Positions 1-8,827 of a stretch of 64,000 nucleotides of DNA are shown one piece after another. The stretch covers positions 30,337 to 94,336 of the forward strand of contig CALFER010000054.1 in the NCBI GenBank assembly GCA_937951895.1, given 5' to 3'. Under the pieces are notes generated by a model that searched no databases, was not told the origin of the DNA, and worked only from the letters and a program-made list of their open reading frames with translations. The translations under genes were made by a program, and so were the position numbers. Position 1 is the first letter of the stretch; every line of letters begins with the position of its first letter. Origin of the DNA: an uncultured bacterium. Its GTDB lineage: Bacteria; CSSED10-310; CALFER01.

Positions 1-806
1 ACGATTCGGGGATCGACCTTGATGGGCCCGGCGACTTCGATGAACAACGGCACGTCGAAACGGGGGATCTTCCGGCTGCTGGTTTCGATGACGAGTTTCA
101 CATCGTATCGACCGGGCATGATGTTCTTCGAGTCCACCTTGACGAGGACTTTGTAGCATGGGGTATCGAGAGTCCGATCGTCTTTCATTGTCCACGTGAT
201 TGATTTTCCGAGCGCTTCATGCCCGGATCCCGTTTCCAGGAAAATCTTGGTGATGCCTGCCCTGGGAAGTTCCTTGCCGACGACCGCAAACGGGAGTTCC
301 ACGACATCGCCGCGTTTGGGGATCGAGGTACCGAGACGGTCGGGGTCCGCTCCGAGATCGAGTTCGACGGAGGCTTTGATCGCGAGGACCATGCTGGGGC
401 TATCGGGGTCGTTACTCAGGACCGTGACATGTTTTTCGAAGGTTCCCTGCATGGTTCCGGGTTTATAGGTGACATCGATTTTGCCGCTCTGTCTGGGAGG
501 GATGATGTCGGCGGAGGCGATGGCTGCCGTGCACCCGCAGCTCGATTTCACCTTGCTGATGATCAGATCGGCCTTTCCGTTGTTCTGAAAGGAGAAGGAA
601 TACTTCAGTTCGGCACCGGGGCCATGAACGCCGAAGTCATGGGAGGTTTCTTCGAAACGGATGTCCGGTGCCATTTCGGTCACGAGGCTCTTCGGAGCTT
701 CGGAGCGATTTTCCGCGGTGAAGGAAAGGGATGGGATGAGAATGATGGTGGATGCGCAGCACAGAGATACGATCACACGAATGGACATTCTTTTTGACAT
801 AAGCAT
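1..806 (-). CDS. DUF1573 domain exported protein, C-terminus cut by window edge
   Basis: Reading the minus strand from an ATG at 806 gives an uninterrupted frame to the window edge (about 268 residues visible). A signal peptide covers roughly residues 1-31 (basic MSKRMS, then hydrophobic IRVIVSLCCASTIILI, ending SFTA). It is followed by the DUF1573 pattern: an F..T.HDFG strand (residues 50-58), F.NNGKADL.I, and the hallmark cysteine pair SSCGCTA near residue 90, then IPP...G.I.V.Y.P. A second Ig-like half follows. DUF1573 proteins are exported beta-sandwich proteins of unknown role. The ATG at 806 is chosen because AGGAG lies 7 bases upstream; a second in-frame ATG at 800 is farther from it. 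The gene diverges from the S51-like gene at 1018. Confidence 0.85.
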   Translation of the reverse strand, partial: MLMSKRMSIRVIVSLCCASTIILIPSLSFTAENRSEAPKSLVTEMAPDIRFEETSHDFGVHGPGAELKYSFSFQNNGKADLIISKVKSSCGCTAAIASADIIPPRQSGKIDVTYKPGTMQGTFEKHVTVLSNDPDSPSMVLAIKASVELDLGADPDRLGTSIPKRGDVVELPFAVVGKELPRAGITKIFLETGSGHEALGKSITWTMKDDRTLDTPCYKVLVKVDSKNIMPGRYDVKLVIETSSRKIPRFDVPLFIEVAGPIKVDPRI

Positions 807-899
807 CGGCGGACTCCTTTTACTCCGAGCAAATCAGGCTCGAAGGTCATTCCTACATAATGAATCCGCGTCGCAGGGTCAAGTTTTCCTGTCTCATCT

Positions 900-928
900 C
901 CCCCGCAGAGGGAAGGTTGGAGCGGGGG
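900..928. repeat. Inverted repeat hairpin in the 807-1017 divergent intergenic region
   Basis: CCCCCGC at 900-906 pairs perfectly with GCGGGGG at 922-928 around a 15-base loop. It lies between the divergent starts at 806 and 1018. No T-run follows, so it is not a standard intrinsic terminator. It could be a dispersed palindromic repeat or an operator. No strong promoter was recognised in the gap; a weak TTGATT...CAGAAT pair precedes the plus gene. Confidence 0.4.
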
Positions 929-1017
929 ATCCCATCTTGATTATTCCTTCTCCTTGATTCAGAATTGTTTTTTACTCCTGCGAGCCGCGCCTCGCGGGAC
1001 ACGCGAAAGGATCCCTC

Positions 1018-1956
1018 ATGGAACCCACCACACTCATCTACAGCTCTCACAGCCGCAGCAATGTTCTCCACAACGATTGGCTCGTCCAACGGGCTCTCCG
1101 CGGCAATAAAAAAATCCTGTTTCTCCCCATGTCCAACGGAACCGGGCTGAAAACCGACCAGGACCGTCAGGAATACAGTTGGAGCCGGTTCGAATGGTTT
1201 TTCAACTACTACACCCGATACGGATTGAACGCCCAGCCCATTTACTGGGCCCCCAAAATGGACGAGCAAGACGCCCGTCTTCTGGTCGATCACCTCAAAT
1301 CCGATGCCGTCGTGATCTTCGGTGGCGGGAATCCCTGGACGGGCATCAAGCGCTACGCCGCCATCGGCTCCAGGTTCTTCGACGATCCCGACACCATCCC
1401 CAGACTGATCGCCAACCGACAGGAACGCGGACTTCTCACCGCCGGGTTTTCCGCGGGAGTCGATCAATTGTGCGAATACTTCAGCAGCAGCATCGAGTAT
1501 GAATCGAGACCCACGCGCGGATACGGTCTGGCGCGGAACATCATCGCCCTGTCGCATTTCGAACACGGCCGCGAGAATATTCTCGCACGCAACGCCCGCC
1601 GCTACCCGGAGTGTCTCGTGTTCGGCCTGCCCAACGACTCCGGTCTCGCGATCCGCGACACCCGCACCGCCTCGGGCCTTTCCTGCCAGATCATCGAGTG
1701 TATCATCGACGATTCCTGGGATCAGCCCAAGGACCAGTGGCACATCAAAACCAGACAGGGATTGAACATCCAGCATCTCTTTGCGGACGGTCGGCACTGG
1801 GGATTCAACGATGGCGACCGGGTGCTCCGGATTTTCCCCGCGGAAGGGACACCCCTGCAGACCTATATCGTAATGAAGAACGGCGTGGTCATCGACTACG
1901 CCTCACGCAAACCGGCCGATTTCGATGGACTGGACAACATTCTCCGATCCCACTGA
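1018..1956 (+). CDS. Peptidase S51-like (cyanophycinase / dipeptidase E-type) protein
   Basis: 312 residues with the layout of the S51 / class I glutamine-amidotransferase-like fold: FLPMSNG early (residues 35-41), then VVIFGGGNPW (98-107), and the nucleophile elbow GFSAGV with candidate Ser145. A possible catalytic His lies in ALSHFEHG. No signal peptide, so cytoplasmic. S51 enzymes cleave dipeptides with N-terminal Asp or cyanophycin; which substrate applies here cannot be told. AAAGGA lies 7 bases before the ATG. The gene is followed 24 bases later by an AMP nucleosidase on the same strand, so they are probably co-transcribed. The long antisense frame over it is a shadow. Confidence 0.75.
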   Translation: MEPTTLIYSSHSRSNVLHNDWLVQRALRGNKKILFLPMSNGTGLKTDQDRQEYSWSRFEWFFNYYTRYGLNAQPIYWAPKMDEQDARLLVDHLKSDAVVIFGGGNPWTGIKRYAAIGSRFFDDPDTIPRLIANRQERGLLTAGFSAGVDQLCEYFSSSIEYESRPTRGYGLARNIIALSHFEHGRENILARNARRYPECLVFGLPNDSGLAIRDTRTASGLSCQIIECIIDDSWDQPKDQWHIKTRQGLNIQHLFADGRHWGFNDGDRVLRIFPAEGTPLQTYIVMKNGVVIDYASRKPADFDGLDNILRSH

Positions 1957-1980
1957 ACCGCAACCTGAGAGGGAACCGGG

Positions 1981-2754
1981 ATGAAAACAAAAGAAGAGAT
2001 CGTCAGCAACTGGCTCCCGCGTTACACGGGCCTGGAACTGGACGAATTCGGCCGCTACATCCTTCTGGTGAATTTTTCGCACTACGTGAAGCTGTTCGCG
2101 GAATGGCACGACGTACCCATCCGGGGTGAAAATCATCCCATGCCGAACGCGACGGCCAACGACATCACGATCATCAATTTCGGAATGGGCAGCGCCAACG
2201 CCGCCACCATCATGGATCTGCTGATCGCCCTGCTCCCCAAAGCCTGCCTCTTCCTGGGCAAATGCGGCGGACTGAAAAAAAAGAATCATCTCGGAGACCT
2301 CATTCTGCCGATCGCAGCCATCCGCGGTGAAGGCACGTCCAACGACTATTTCCCGGCCGTCGTCCCCGCCCTGCCGGCGTTCAATCTCCAGAAAGCGATC
2401 TCCACGACCATTCGCAATCACGGACGGGACTACTGGACCGGAACGGTCTATACAACCAACCGACGCGTCTGGGAACACGACGCGGAATTCATGGATTATC
2501 TCAGACAACTCCGCTGCATGGCGATCGACATGGAAACAGCCACCGTTTTCATCGCCGGGTTCCACAACCAGATCCCCACCGGCGCACTCCTGCTGGTCTC
2601 CGATCAACCGATGATCCCGGAGGGAATCAAGACAGCCGAAAGCGATCAGATCGTCACGCGGGAGTACGCCGAAGCGCATCTGCGGATCGGTATCGATTCG
2701 CTGAACGAACTGATCACCAACGGGATCACGGTCAAGCATCTGCGATTCGAGTGA
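1981..2754 (+). CDS. amn: AMP nucleosidase (short, PNP/UDP phosphorylase superfamily)
   Basis: 257 residues, matching in length and sequence the short AMP nucleosidase type known from Bacteroidetes-like genomes rather than the ~480-residue E. coli Amn. Recognisable segments are the N-terminal MKTKEEIVSNWLPRYTG, INFGMGSANAATIMDLL, the highly conserved CLFLGKCGGLKKKNHLGD and IRGEGTSNDYFP, and the purine-binding MAIDMETATVF (PNP-superfamily MEME-like region). The expected reaction is AMP + water to adenine + ribose 5-phosphate, in the cytoplasm. A GAGAGGGAACCGGG leader gives a good ribosome site. Very likely in an operon with the S51-like gene 24 bases upstream. Confidence 0.92.
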   Translation: MKTKEEIVSNWLPRYTGLELDEFGRYILLVNFSHYVKLFAEWHDVPIRGENHPMPNATANDITIINFGMGSANAATIMDLLIALLPKACLFLGKCGGLKKKNHLGDLILPIAAIRGEGTSNDYFPAVVPALPAFNLQKAISTTIRNHGRDYWTGTVYTTNRRVWEHDAEFMDYLRQLRCMAIDMETATVFIAGFHNQIPTGALLLVSDQPMIPEGIKTAESDQIVTREYAEAHLRIGIDSLNELITNGITVKHLRFE

Positions 2755-2844
2755 ACGATTTGATGACTCCGCGCGTATTCACACTCGACACGGATCACTC
2801 CGGAATCACATCGGACCGACTCCGGGTCGCACAAGGAGCATGAC

Positions 2845-3009
2845 ATGGGCAAACTCGTTTCATCCTCGACGGTCACTTCAACAGGAATCAGCATGGGATC
2901 CGCGCTCGCGATCACCCTGTCCTATTCCATCAACAAATCGATTCTCTGGGCCATCATCCACGGGTTTTTCTCGTGGTTCTACGTCATCTATTTCGCGCTC
3001 TTCCACTGA
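2845..3009 (+). CDS. Small 54-residue membrane protein
   Basis: A short gene starting at ATG 2845 with AGGAG 6 bases upstream. Translation begins MGKLVSSSTVTSTGISMGSA and ends in a hydrophobic stretch containing SYSINKSILWAIIHG and WFYVIYFALFH. It has one or two membrane segments: residues ~18-29 weak, ~33-52 strong. The LSYSxNKSILWAIxHG..SWFYVIY pattern resembles tiny conserved hypothetical proteins I have seen annotated in other Gram-negative genomes; function unknown. The overlapping ATG at 2840 opens another frame and has worse spacing. Its 3' end overlaps the convergent GH13 gene by 22 bases. It follows AMP nucleosidase by 90 bases. Confidence 0.7.
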   Translation: MGKLVSSSTVTSTGISMGSALAITLSYSINKSILWAIIHGFFSWFYVIYFALFH

Positions 3010-6000
3010 TCCCGAAGCAACCCGCGAAGCGATTCGAGACGGTAACCCGAGCGGCGGGCCATCGCCTCGAGACGTCCGAGCACAGCCCAGTACCGGATGA
3101 TCGCCCGCCCCGACTTCATCCCTCGGCATCTCGACGGCATCCGGCTCATCCGCTCAAGACTCATCCACGCGAGCAACTCCTCCCAGGATTCCTTCCGGAA
3201 CCAGACCACCTGATCGAATTCGTTCGCACCGATCAACCATCGGAACTCGGAATCCGTCGCGATCAGTGCCCGTACTGCCTGTGAAACCCGTGTGAATGAC
3301 CCCTGATCCGCGCGCATCATCTGGAATACCGTGAGCGCCCTCAGGATCGCCGCACCGCGTCGCGCTGCATCCTCGTCGATGTCGCGTTCCATCGCCCGGC
3401 GCATGATGAGGCGTCCGAGCAGCCATTCGTCGATCCATTCCCGGACGATCCCGACACGATCGGTACGCGGAGCGAGTTTTCCGAGGCCACCGAGCACCGC
3501 GCTCATCCGCATCCATCGCAGTCTGAACGCATCCGAGAGTATGAACTGCGCCAGTTTCCTGCGGTTACGCGCATCGAACCGGCTGACCGGAGATTCTCCG
3601 GGGGGAATGGCTCGCATGAAGAGGGGTGACTTGAAACGCGACTGGACAGAATAAACGGCGAGCCGAACCGGTCCCCGGGACCGTGGCGTCCGACGCACCG
3701 CCCTGAAAAATGGCAGAAGCTTCAGGTGAGTGGAAACGAACCCGCGACGACTCCGCGGGACCTGTTTGCGTCGCCGAGCCGATTCGTGAGGCGTAAAGAG
3801 GCTGGACAAAAGGTCCCGAAACGGGCGCAGGATATCGCCGTATTCGATCTCCCGGGAAGTCTCGGCAATATCCCACGCGCCGCGTCCCTTGAGATACTCC
3901 GCGATGTGTGCATAAAACCCGTCCGCACTGTCGGATACTTCTGTAATATCCAGATATGCGCGATGTTCATACGGTCCAAGCTCGAACTGAAGCCCCTCTT
4001 GGATGATCGCATCCGAGCGCCGGATGTATTGCAATCCCGACACCTGTTCGCGCCAGATGCAGAACACACCCTCTCCCCCCCGCAACCCCAGCGCCTCATG
4101 GATCCCGGTCCGGATATACGCGGGTGTTTCGACCGCCGACCGCTTGTCCCGAACGGGAGTGGACGTCCGGATCAACCCCCGTGTCCGCCCGTTGTGGTTG
4201 TTGAAGACGATCAGCGTCGAGGCTGTTCCGTGCCGGTTGGAGTACGCGAACACGTTCTCATCGACCGCGCCGGAGGGTGTCACGAAGTCGTACAGACGGA
4301 AATCCTCCGCGTCCGCGAAGAGACGCCGACGATGCAGGAGCGGCGAAATGATTCGATCGTGGTAGCGCATGAACCGGATATCCGGTTGCTCGTTGCGGTA
4401 ACTCCGCCGATACTCCATCCCGTATTTTTCGGTGAACCCCTCAAACTGACCATGCCCGAACATCGGCAGGCCGGGCAGCGTCGCGAGCATGACGCAGGCG
4501 CCGAAATACTTCGAGAAGCGCCCGAACTGTTCGACGGCTGTCTTTTCGTCCGGGTTGTTCATGAAGTTGACGTATCGTTTGAGCACATCGCTGTCGAATT
4601 CGAGCGTATTTCTGATGACGGATCGGTATTGTCCGTTGAGTTCGTCGCGGAGCATGTTCATGAAGGCGCTGTTGTAGACGCGGTGCATGCCGAGCGTTCG
4701 GACGAAGTAGCCCTCCATCAGCCAGAATGCCTCGGCCAGCAGCAGCGTGTCCGGCGCTTCCGCCGCGATTCGCTCGACCACCTCCCGCCAGAATTCCTCG
4801 GGCATCGCCTCGTTGAAAGCCTCTTTCGTCATCGAAAATTCCGCGCGTGAGGCGATCGATCCGCCGGTGCCGGGTTCCGGATGCCAGAGACGCTGGTAGT
4901 GGCGTTTGGCGAGTGTCATGGCGGCGTCGAACCGGATGATCGGGAAACGGCGGGCGACATCGAGAATCGCGCGGATGACCGCTTCGCGCGTCTCCGGGTT
5001 CAGATAATCCAGTTGAGCCGTATCGTTCCAGGGCATCACGGTCCCGTCGTTGCCGTGATACACATACCGGACGCTGCCAGTGCGGCGGTCCTCGCGACGG
5101 AACACGACCGCCGCGTCGGTCCGGTCGAAATAATGATCGTCGATCTGAATGACCGTATCGGGATCGGGCGAAAGGTCCGGGCCGGTGAACGAGTAGGACG
5201 GGAAGGGGCAGTCGGGGCGCGAGACGAAGCGATGGGGATTTCGGATCACCCAGTTCGAATCGATGCCCATGTGATTCGGGACCATATCGCCCGCGAGCCG
5301 GATGCCGTGTTTCCAGGCTTTCTCGCGGAGTACTTCGAAGGCGGGTTCGCCTCCCAGATCGGTCGCGATGGTGTAATCGATGATCGAATATGCCGATGCA
5401 TCGGCTTCGGGATTGCCGCACATGCGCTTGATTCGGCGTGACGCATCACTGCGCTCCCAGACGCCGATCAACCATAATCCCGACACGCCCCGGCGGGCGA
5501 TCGCCTGCAACTCCTCATCCGGAATGGCATCGAGCGTCCGGATGGGCCGATTGTGTATCCGGGTGAGCTGATACAGCCAGACGTGTGTGTTTTTCGCCAG
5601 CAGCACGAGTCGGGGCATCCAGTCCAGATCGGGGCTGAAACGTTCGGGTTCGGATTCCAGTCCACCGAGTCCCGGAGCTTCGACGGGGCCCGGTCCCGGG
5701 CCGAACACCGGTTTGTGTTCCTCGCGCATCATATCGAGCGCTGCGAGGATGTGTTGATCGGGAATCCGCGCGATCCCGCGCCAGTTTGCCCGCATGTACT
5801 CGAGTTGCTGTTCGATCGAATCGGGGAAAAGTCGGGACGGTGTCAGAAGCAGATCGAGGAGGCGATCGGGCAGCATGACTGATGACAGGCCGGCCCGGAG
5901 CGATTCATCGAAGCGCAAATAGAGAGCGGGAGACACGAATCCCGAGATGTCGAACAGGTCGGCCAGGCGCGCAAAAGCCCTGTTCTGACTGAGGAGCCAC

Positions 6001-6467
6001 ACCACAAGCAGATTCTGCAGCAGCAGCGTCCGATTGGGTTGCCCCCGCGTCGTGCCCTCCAGGTACGCCGGGACGGTGATTTCCCCGCGGTAGAGCCGTG
6101 CGGGAGGATACTCGCGGGCGAAACGATCCAGGAGATCGCGCGTGTCGTCGGCTCCGAGGCGCTCTGCGAGCACGTGTTCGAGAAGGCCCGTGGCGCGGCC
6201 GGCCATGCTATCGGATTCGATCAGTGCGATCACGATGTCGGCAAACGTCCAGGCCGCATGGATCCAACCCGGCTCGACCGCGGCCGCCGGATTCCGAGCG
6301 GCTCCCCGCCGGTCGTTGATCCGGCCGGCGATTCTTCGCGCGAGCTGAAAATCGGACACGGTCCGGGGTTGTGTCCGGAGCATCGAATCGATGTCATAGT
6401 AGTCACGGGCGCGCCTCGACAGGAACAACTCGAAATCGTCCGACTCGGTCGATCGGATCAGCCGCAT
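2988..6467 (-). CDS. GH13 alpha-amylase-family protein, 1159 residues
   Basis: A large GH13-type protein. The (beta/alpha)8 barrel starts near residue 295 (HVWLYQLTRIHNRPIRTL). Region I is GDMVPNHMG (393-401). The nucleophile is Asp514 in IRFDAAM, the acid/base Glu579 in LLLAEAFW, and the third acidic residue Asp640 in FMNNPDEKT. Region IV normally reads F.xNHD, so the His is replaced by Pro here. About 290 residues precede the barrel, and more than 300 follow, including a beta-rich part and an alpha-helical basic tail. There is no signal peptide, so it is probably a cytoplasmic alpha-glucan enzyme (amylase or transferase); specificity cannot be read. GGGAG lies 8 bases before the ATG. It is the last gene of a minus-strand run after the ABC exporter genes. 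Confidence 0.85.
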   Translation of the reverse strand: MRLIRSTESDDFELFLSRRARDYYDIDSMLRTQPRTVSDFQLARRIAGRINDRRGAARNPAAAVEPGWIHAAWTFADIVIALIESDSMAGRATGLLEHVLAERLGADDTRDLLDRFAREYPPARLYRGEITVPAYLEGTTRGQPNRTLLLQNLLVVWLLSQNRAFARLADLFDISGFVSPALYLRFDESLRAGLSSVMLPDRLLDLLLTPSRLFPDSIEQQLEYMRANWRGIARIPDQHILAALDMMREEHKPVFGPGPGPVEAPGLGGLESEPERFSPDLDWMPRLVLLAKNTHVWLYQLTRIHNRPIRTLDAIPDEELQAIARRGVSGLWLIGVWERSDASRRIKRMCGNPEADASAYSIIDYTIATDLGGEPAFEVLREKAWKHGIRLAGDMVPNHMGIDSNWVIRNPHRFVSRPDCPFPSYSFTGPDLSPDPDTVIQIDDHYFDRTDAAVVFRREDRRTGSVRYVYHGNDGTVMPWNDTAQLDYLNPETREAVIRAILDVARRFPIIRFDAAMTLAKRHYQRLWHPEPGTGGSIASRAEFSMTKEAFNEAMPEEFWREVVERIAAEAPDTLLLAEAFWLMEGYFVRTLGMHRVYNSAFMNMLRDELNGQYRSVIRNTLEFDSDVLKRYVNFMNNPDEKTAVEQFGRFSKYFGACVMLATLPGLPMFGHGQFEGFTEKYGMEYRRSYRNEQPDIRFMRYHDRIISPLLHRRRLFADAEDFRLYDFVTPSGAVDENVFAYSNRHGTASTLIVFNNHNGRTRGLIRTSTPVRDKRSAVETPAYIRTGIHEALGLRGGEGVFCIWREQVSGLQYIRRSDAIIQEGLQFELGPYEHRAYLDITEVSDSADGFYAHIAEYLKGRGAWDIAETSREIEYGDILRPFRDLLSSLFTPHESARRRKQVPRSRRGFVSTHLKLLPFFRAVRRTPRSRGPVRLAVYSVQSRFKSPLFMRAIPPGESPVSRFDARNRRKLAQFILSDAFRLRWMRMSAVLGGLGKLAPRTDRVGIVREWIDEWLLGRLIMRRAMERDIDEDAARRGAAILRALTVFQMMRADQGSFTRVSQAVRALIATDSEFRWLIGANEFDQVVWFRKESWEELLAWMSLERMSRMPSRCRGMKSGRAIIRYWAVLGRLEAMARRSGYRLESLRGLLRDQWKSAK

Positions 6468-6495
6468 GAACGATCTCCCGTGTGAGGGGCGCCGA

Positions 6496-7668
6496 TCACA
6501 GGCCTCTCAATGCAACGGCAACCGGGACACGCGAGGCGCGATAGGCGGGGAACAGGCCGCCGAGGAATCCCATGATCAGGGCGAACGCGAGGCCGGATGC
6601 GAGGATGCCGGGCGAGATCACGAACGCGAAGGACATCTGGGAGAAGGTCTGCCAGTTCATCGTCGAGGCCACGTTGCCGTTGAGGGGCAGCACGAGCAGG
6701 ATGCCGAGAACGCCTCCGATGAATGCGATCAGCATGGATTCGAGCAGAAACGAGGCAATGATGTTACGTTCCCGGAAACCGATCGCCCGCAACGTCGCCA
6801 GCTCGCGCGACCGGGCCGAAACAGCGGAATACATGGTGTTGATCGCCCCGAAAATCGCTCCGATCGCCATGACGGAGGCGACCATGAACCCGAGCACCCG
6901 GATCATGGTGGACACCATCTGGGACTGTTTCGCGTAGTAATCGATCTCACGCATCACATCGACCGTCAGCCGGGGATCCGTCGTGGCGGCATCGCGAAAT
7001 GCCCGGAGCGAATCCGGGGTATCCAGTTTGAGCGTCACGGATTGGAAGATATTGTCGGGACGCTTGTAAACCTGGTTCAGCACACGAGCGTCGCACCAGG
7101 CTTCGGAATCGAACGCGGTGCCGCCGGAATCCATGATCCCGACCACCTTCCAGGTCTCGCCGCCGAAACGAATGGTCGAGTCCAGATCCAGACCGATGTA
7201 GTTTTGCATGGCGAGTTTACCCACCACGAGTTCCGCGACGCCGGGTTCGAAAAAGCGCCCGCGGATCAGTTTCATGTTGTCGCGGATCGCGAGTGCTTTG
7301 TCGGAAACGCCGCGAACCTGGGCATTGGCATCCGTACCGGACGTACGCAGCTTGAATGCGGCAACGACCACGACCTCGGGACTCATCAGCGCGAGCCCGG
7401 ACGGATCCTTGGCAACCCCCGGAAGATCGCTCAGGATGCGGGTCTGTTCGAGATCGACGACGCTCTCCATTTCGGACGACGCGCCTCCCCTCAACACGAT
7501 GGCGTTGCTCGGGGAACCCGAATCGATCAGCGTTTTCTGGAAGCCTTTGGCCATGGCGAGCACCGAGATGAACACGGCGACGACACCGGCGATGGCGACC
7601 ACGGCGACCAGAGACGACGTGTAACGGGCGCGAACGCTTCTGAGATTGTAGATAAAGGGTATCTTCAT
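6496..7668 (-). CDS. FtsX/MacB-type ABC transporter permease
   Basis: 390 residues with the four-helix FtsX-like layout. TM1 lies near residues 18-40 (SSLVAVVAIAGVVAVFISVL). A large periplasmic MacB_PCD-like domain covers about 41-255, and three C-terminal helices follow (about 263-285, 312-335, 350-375). The cytoplasmic motif SARSRELATLRAIGF between TM2 and TM3 is characteristic. GGGAG lies 5 bases upstream of the ATG. It forms one half of a permease pair with the gene at 7681-8820. With the ATPase (8828) and membrane-fusion protein (9546) it makes a MacAB/LolCDE-type export or mechanotransmission system; the substrate is unknown. Confidence 0.9.
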   Translation of the reverse strand: MKIPFIYNLRSVRARYTSSLVAVVAIAGVVAVFISVLAMAKGFQKTLIDSGSPSNAIVLRGGASSEMESVVDLEQTRILSDLPGVAKDPSGLALMSPEVVVVAAFKLRTSGTDANAQVRGVSDKALAIRDNMKLIRGRFFEPGVAELVVGKLAMQNYIGLDLDSTIRFGGETWKVVGIMDSGGTAFDSEAWCDARVLNQVYKRPDNIFQSVTLKLDTPDSLRAFRDAATTDPRLTVDVMREIDYYAKQSQMVSTMIRVLGFMVASVMAIGAIFGAINTMYSAVSARSRELATLRAIGFRERNIIASFLLESMLIAFIGGVLGILLVLPLNGNVASTMNWQTFSQMSFAFVISPGILASGLAFALIMGFLGGLFPAYRASRVPVAVALRGL

Positions 7669-7680
7669 GGAACTCTCCCG

Positions 7681-8820
7681 TCAGACCCGCCGCATCGCGT
7701 TGACGATCTTCAGGCGCATGGCGAGGATGGCGGGGATGAGACCCGCGCCGAGGCCGACCAGCACGGCCGCCAGCACGCCCGCGATCATGGCGTCGACAGC
7801 CAGATAGAACAAGGGCAGCATGCCGCCGGTGGGATCACCGCCCAGGGTGAAGAGTTTGCACAGAAGGATCCCGATCAGGCCTCCGGTCAGAGCGTATGCG
7901 AGCGATTCGCCGAGGACCAGCAGCAAAATGGATCCGTTGCTGAAACCGATCGTCTTCAGAACCGCGATCTCATTCGTTCGCTCGCGGATCGACATCGACA
8001 TGTTGCTGCCGGTGATCAGAAGCAGCGTGAAAAACACCACGCCGCCGACAGACAGGATGATCAGCTTGATGTTGCCGAACTGCTTGACAAACCCGGCGGC
8101 AAACGCCTTTTCAGTCTCGGAAGTCGTCTCGAACGGGGAATTCGCAAACCGGGTATCGATCGCCTTCGTGATCTCGGCCGCCCGATCCGGATCGCCGATC
8201 CTGGCGTAATACCACCCGACGAGCCCCTTCTCGAACTGGCTGCGTTCCTCGAGATACTTGTATTGAAACCAGAACTGATTCGTATCGGCCGTCTGGCTGT
8301 CGGCGTCGAAGATCCCCCTCACGTTGAATTCCCAGGTTCCCTGGAAAATCGTGCCGCGGAACGGAATCCGATCGCCGACCTTGAATCCGAATTTATCGGC
8401 GATCGCCCGGCCGACGAAGCAACCCTCCCGGTCCGCCACGAAGTCCTTCCACTGCCGATCATCGATCACGTACTCCGGAAACATCTCACGGTAGGTCTCG
8501 ACATCGATCGCGAACTGCGGGAAAAAATTGCGCTCGTCCTGGTAGACGCCGCCGAACCAGGACGCATATGTGACGTGCGTGACGCCGTCGATCTGGAGGA
8601 GGCGTTCCTTGTAGGAGATCGGGAGGGGCATGATCAGTGAAATGTGATTGCGCACAACGACCCGATCGACGCCGGCGACTTCGACGCCCTGATAGAACGC
8701 GGTATGGATCGTGACGAGCAGGCCGAAGAGAAACAGGGCGACAGCGAACGAACTGATGGTCAGAAGGGTGCGCATTTTTTTGCGCCGCAGATTCACCCGG
8801 ATCAGTGTCAGATAGCGCAT
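7681..8820 (-). CDS. FtsX/MacB-type ABC transporter permease
   Basis: 379 residues from the chosen ATG at 8820. An upstream ATG at 8853 would overlap the ATPase gene, whereas 8820 begins MRYLTLIRVNLRRKKMRTLL with a GGCGGAG leader and lies 7 bases after the ATPase stop. TM1 lies at about 20-43. A periplasmic domain follows (conserved SWFGGVYQDERNFFPQFAID), then the FtsX signature RERTNEIAVLKTIGFS and three C-terminal helices, ending MRRV. It pairs with the second permease 12 bases downstream. A tripartite export pump delivering across the periplasm is the likely context. Confidence 0.9.
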   Translation of the reverse strand: MRYLTLIRVNLRRKKMRTLLTISSFAVALFLFGLLVTIHTAFYQGVEVAGVDRVVVRNHISLIMPLPISYKERLLQIDGVTHVTYASWFGGVYQDERNFFPQFAIDVETYREMFPEYVIDDRQWKDFVADREGCFVGRAIADKFGFKVGDRIPFRGTIFQGTWEFNVRGIFDADSQTADTNQFWFQYKYLEERSQFEKGLVGWYYARIGDPDRAAEITKAIDTRFANSPFETTSETEKAFAAGFVKQFGNIKLIILSVGGVVFFTLLLITGSNMSMSIRERTNEIAVLKTIGFSNGSILLLVLGESLAYALTGGLIGILLCKLFTLGGDPTGGMLPLFYLAVDAMIAGVLAAVLVGLGAGLIPAILAMRLKIVNAMRRV

Positions 8821-8827
8821 CTCCGCC

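Noticed and set aside
6466..8640. 724-codon open frame on the plus strand opposite the ABC permeases and GH13 start
   Set aside because: It mirrors well-supported FtsX-type genes on the other strand and its translation is rich in His, Arg, Asp and Gln without any domain; it is a GC-driven antisense shadow.
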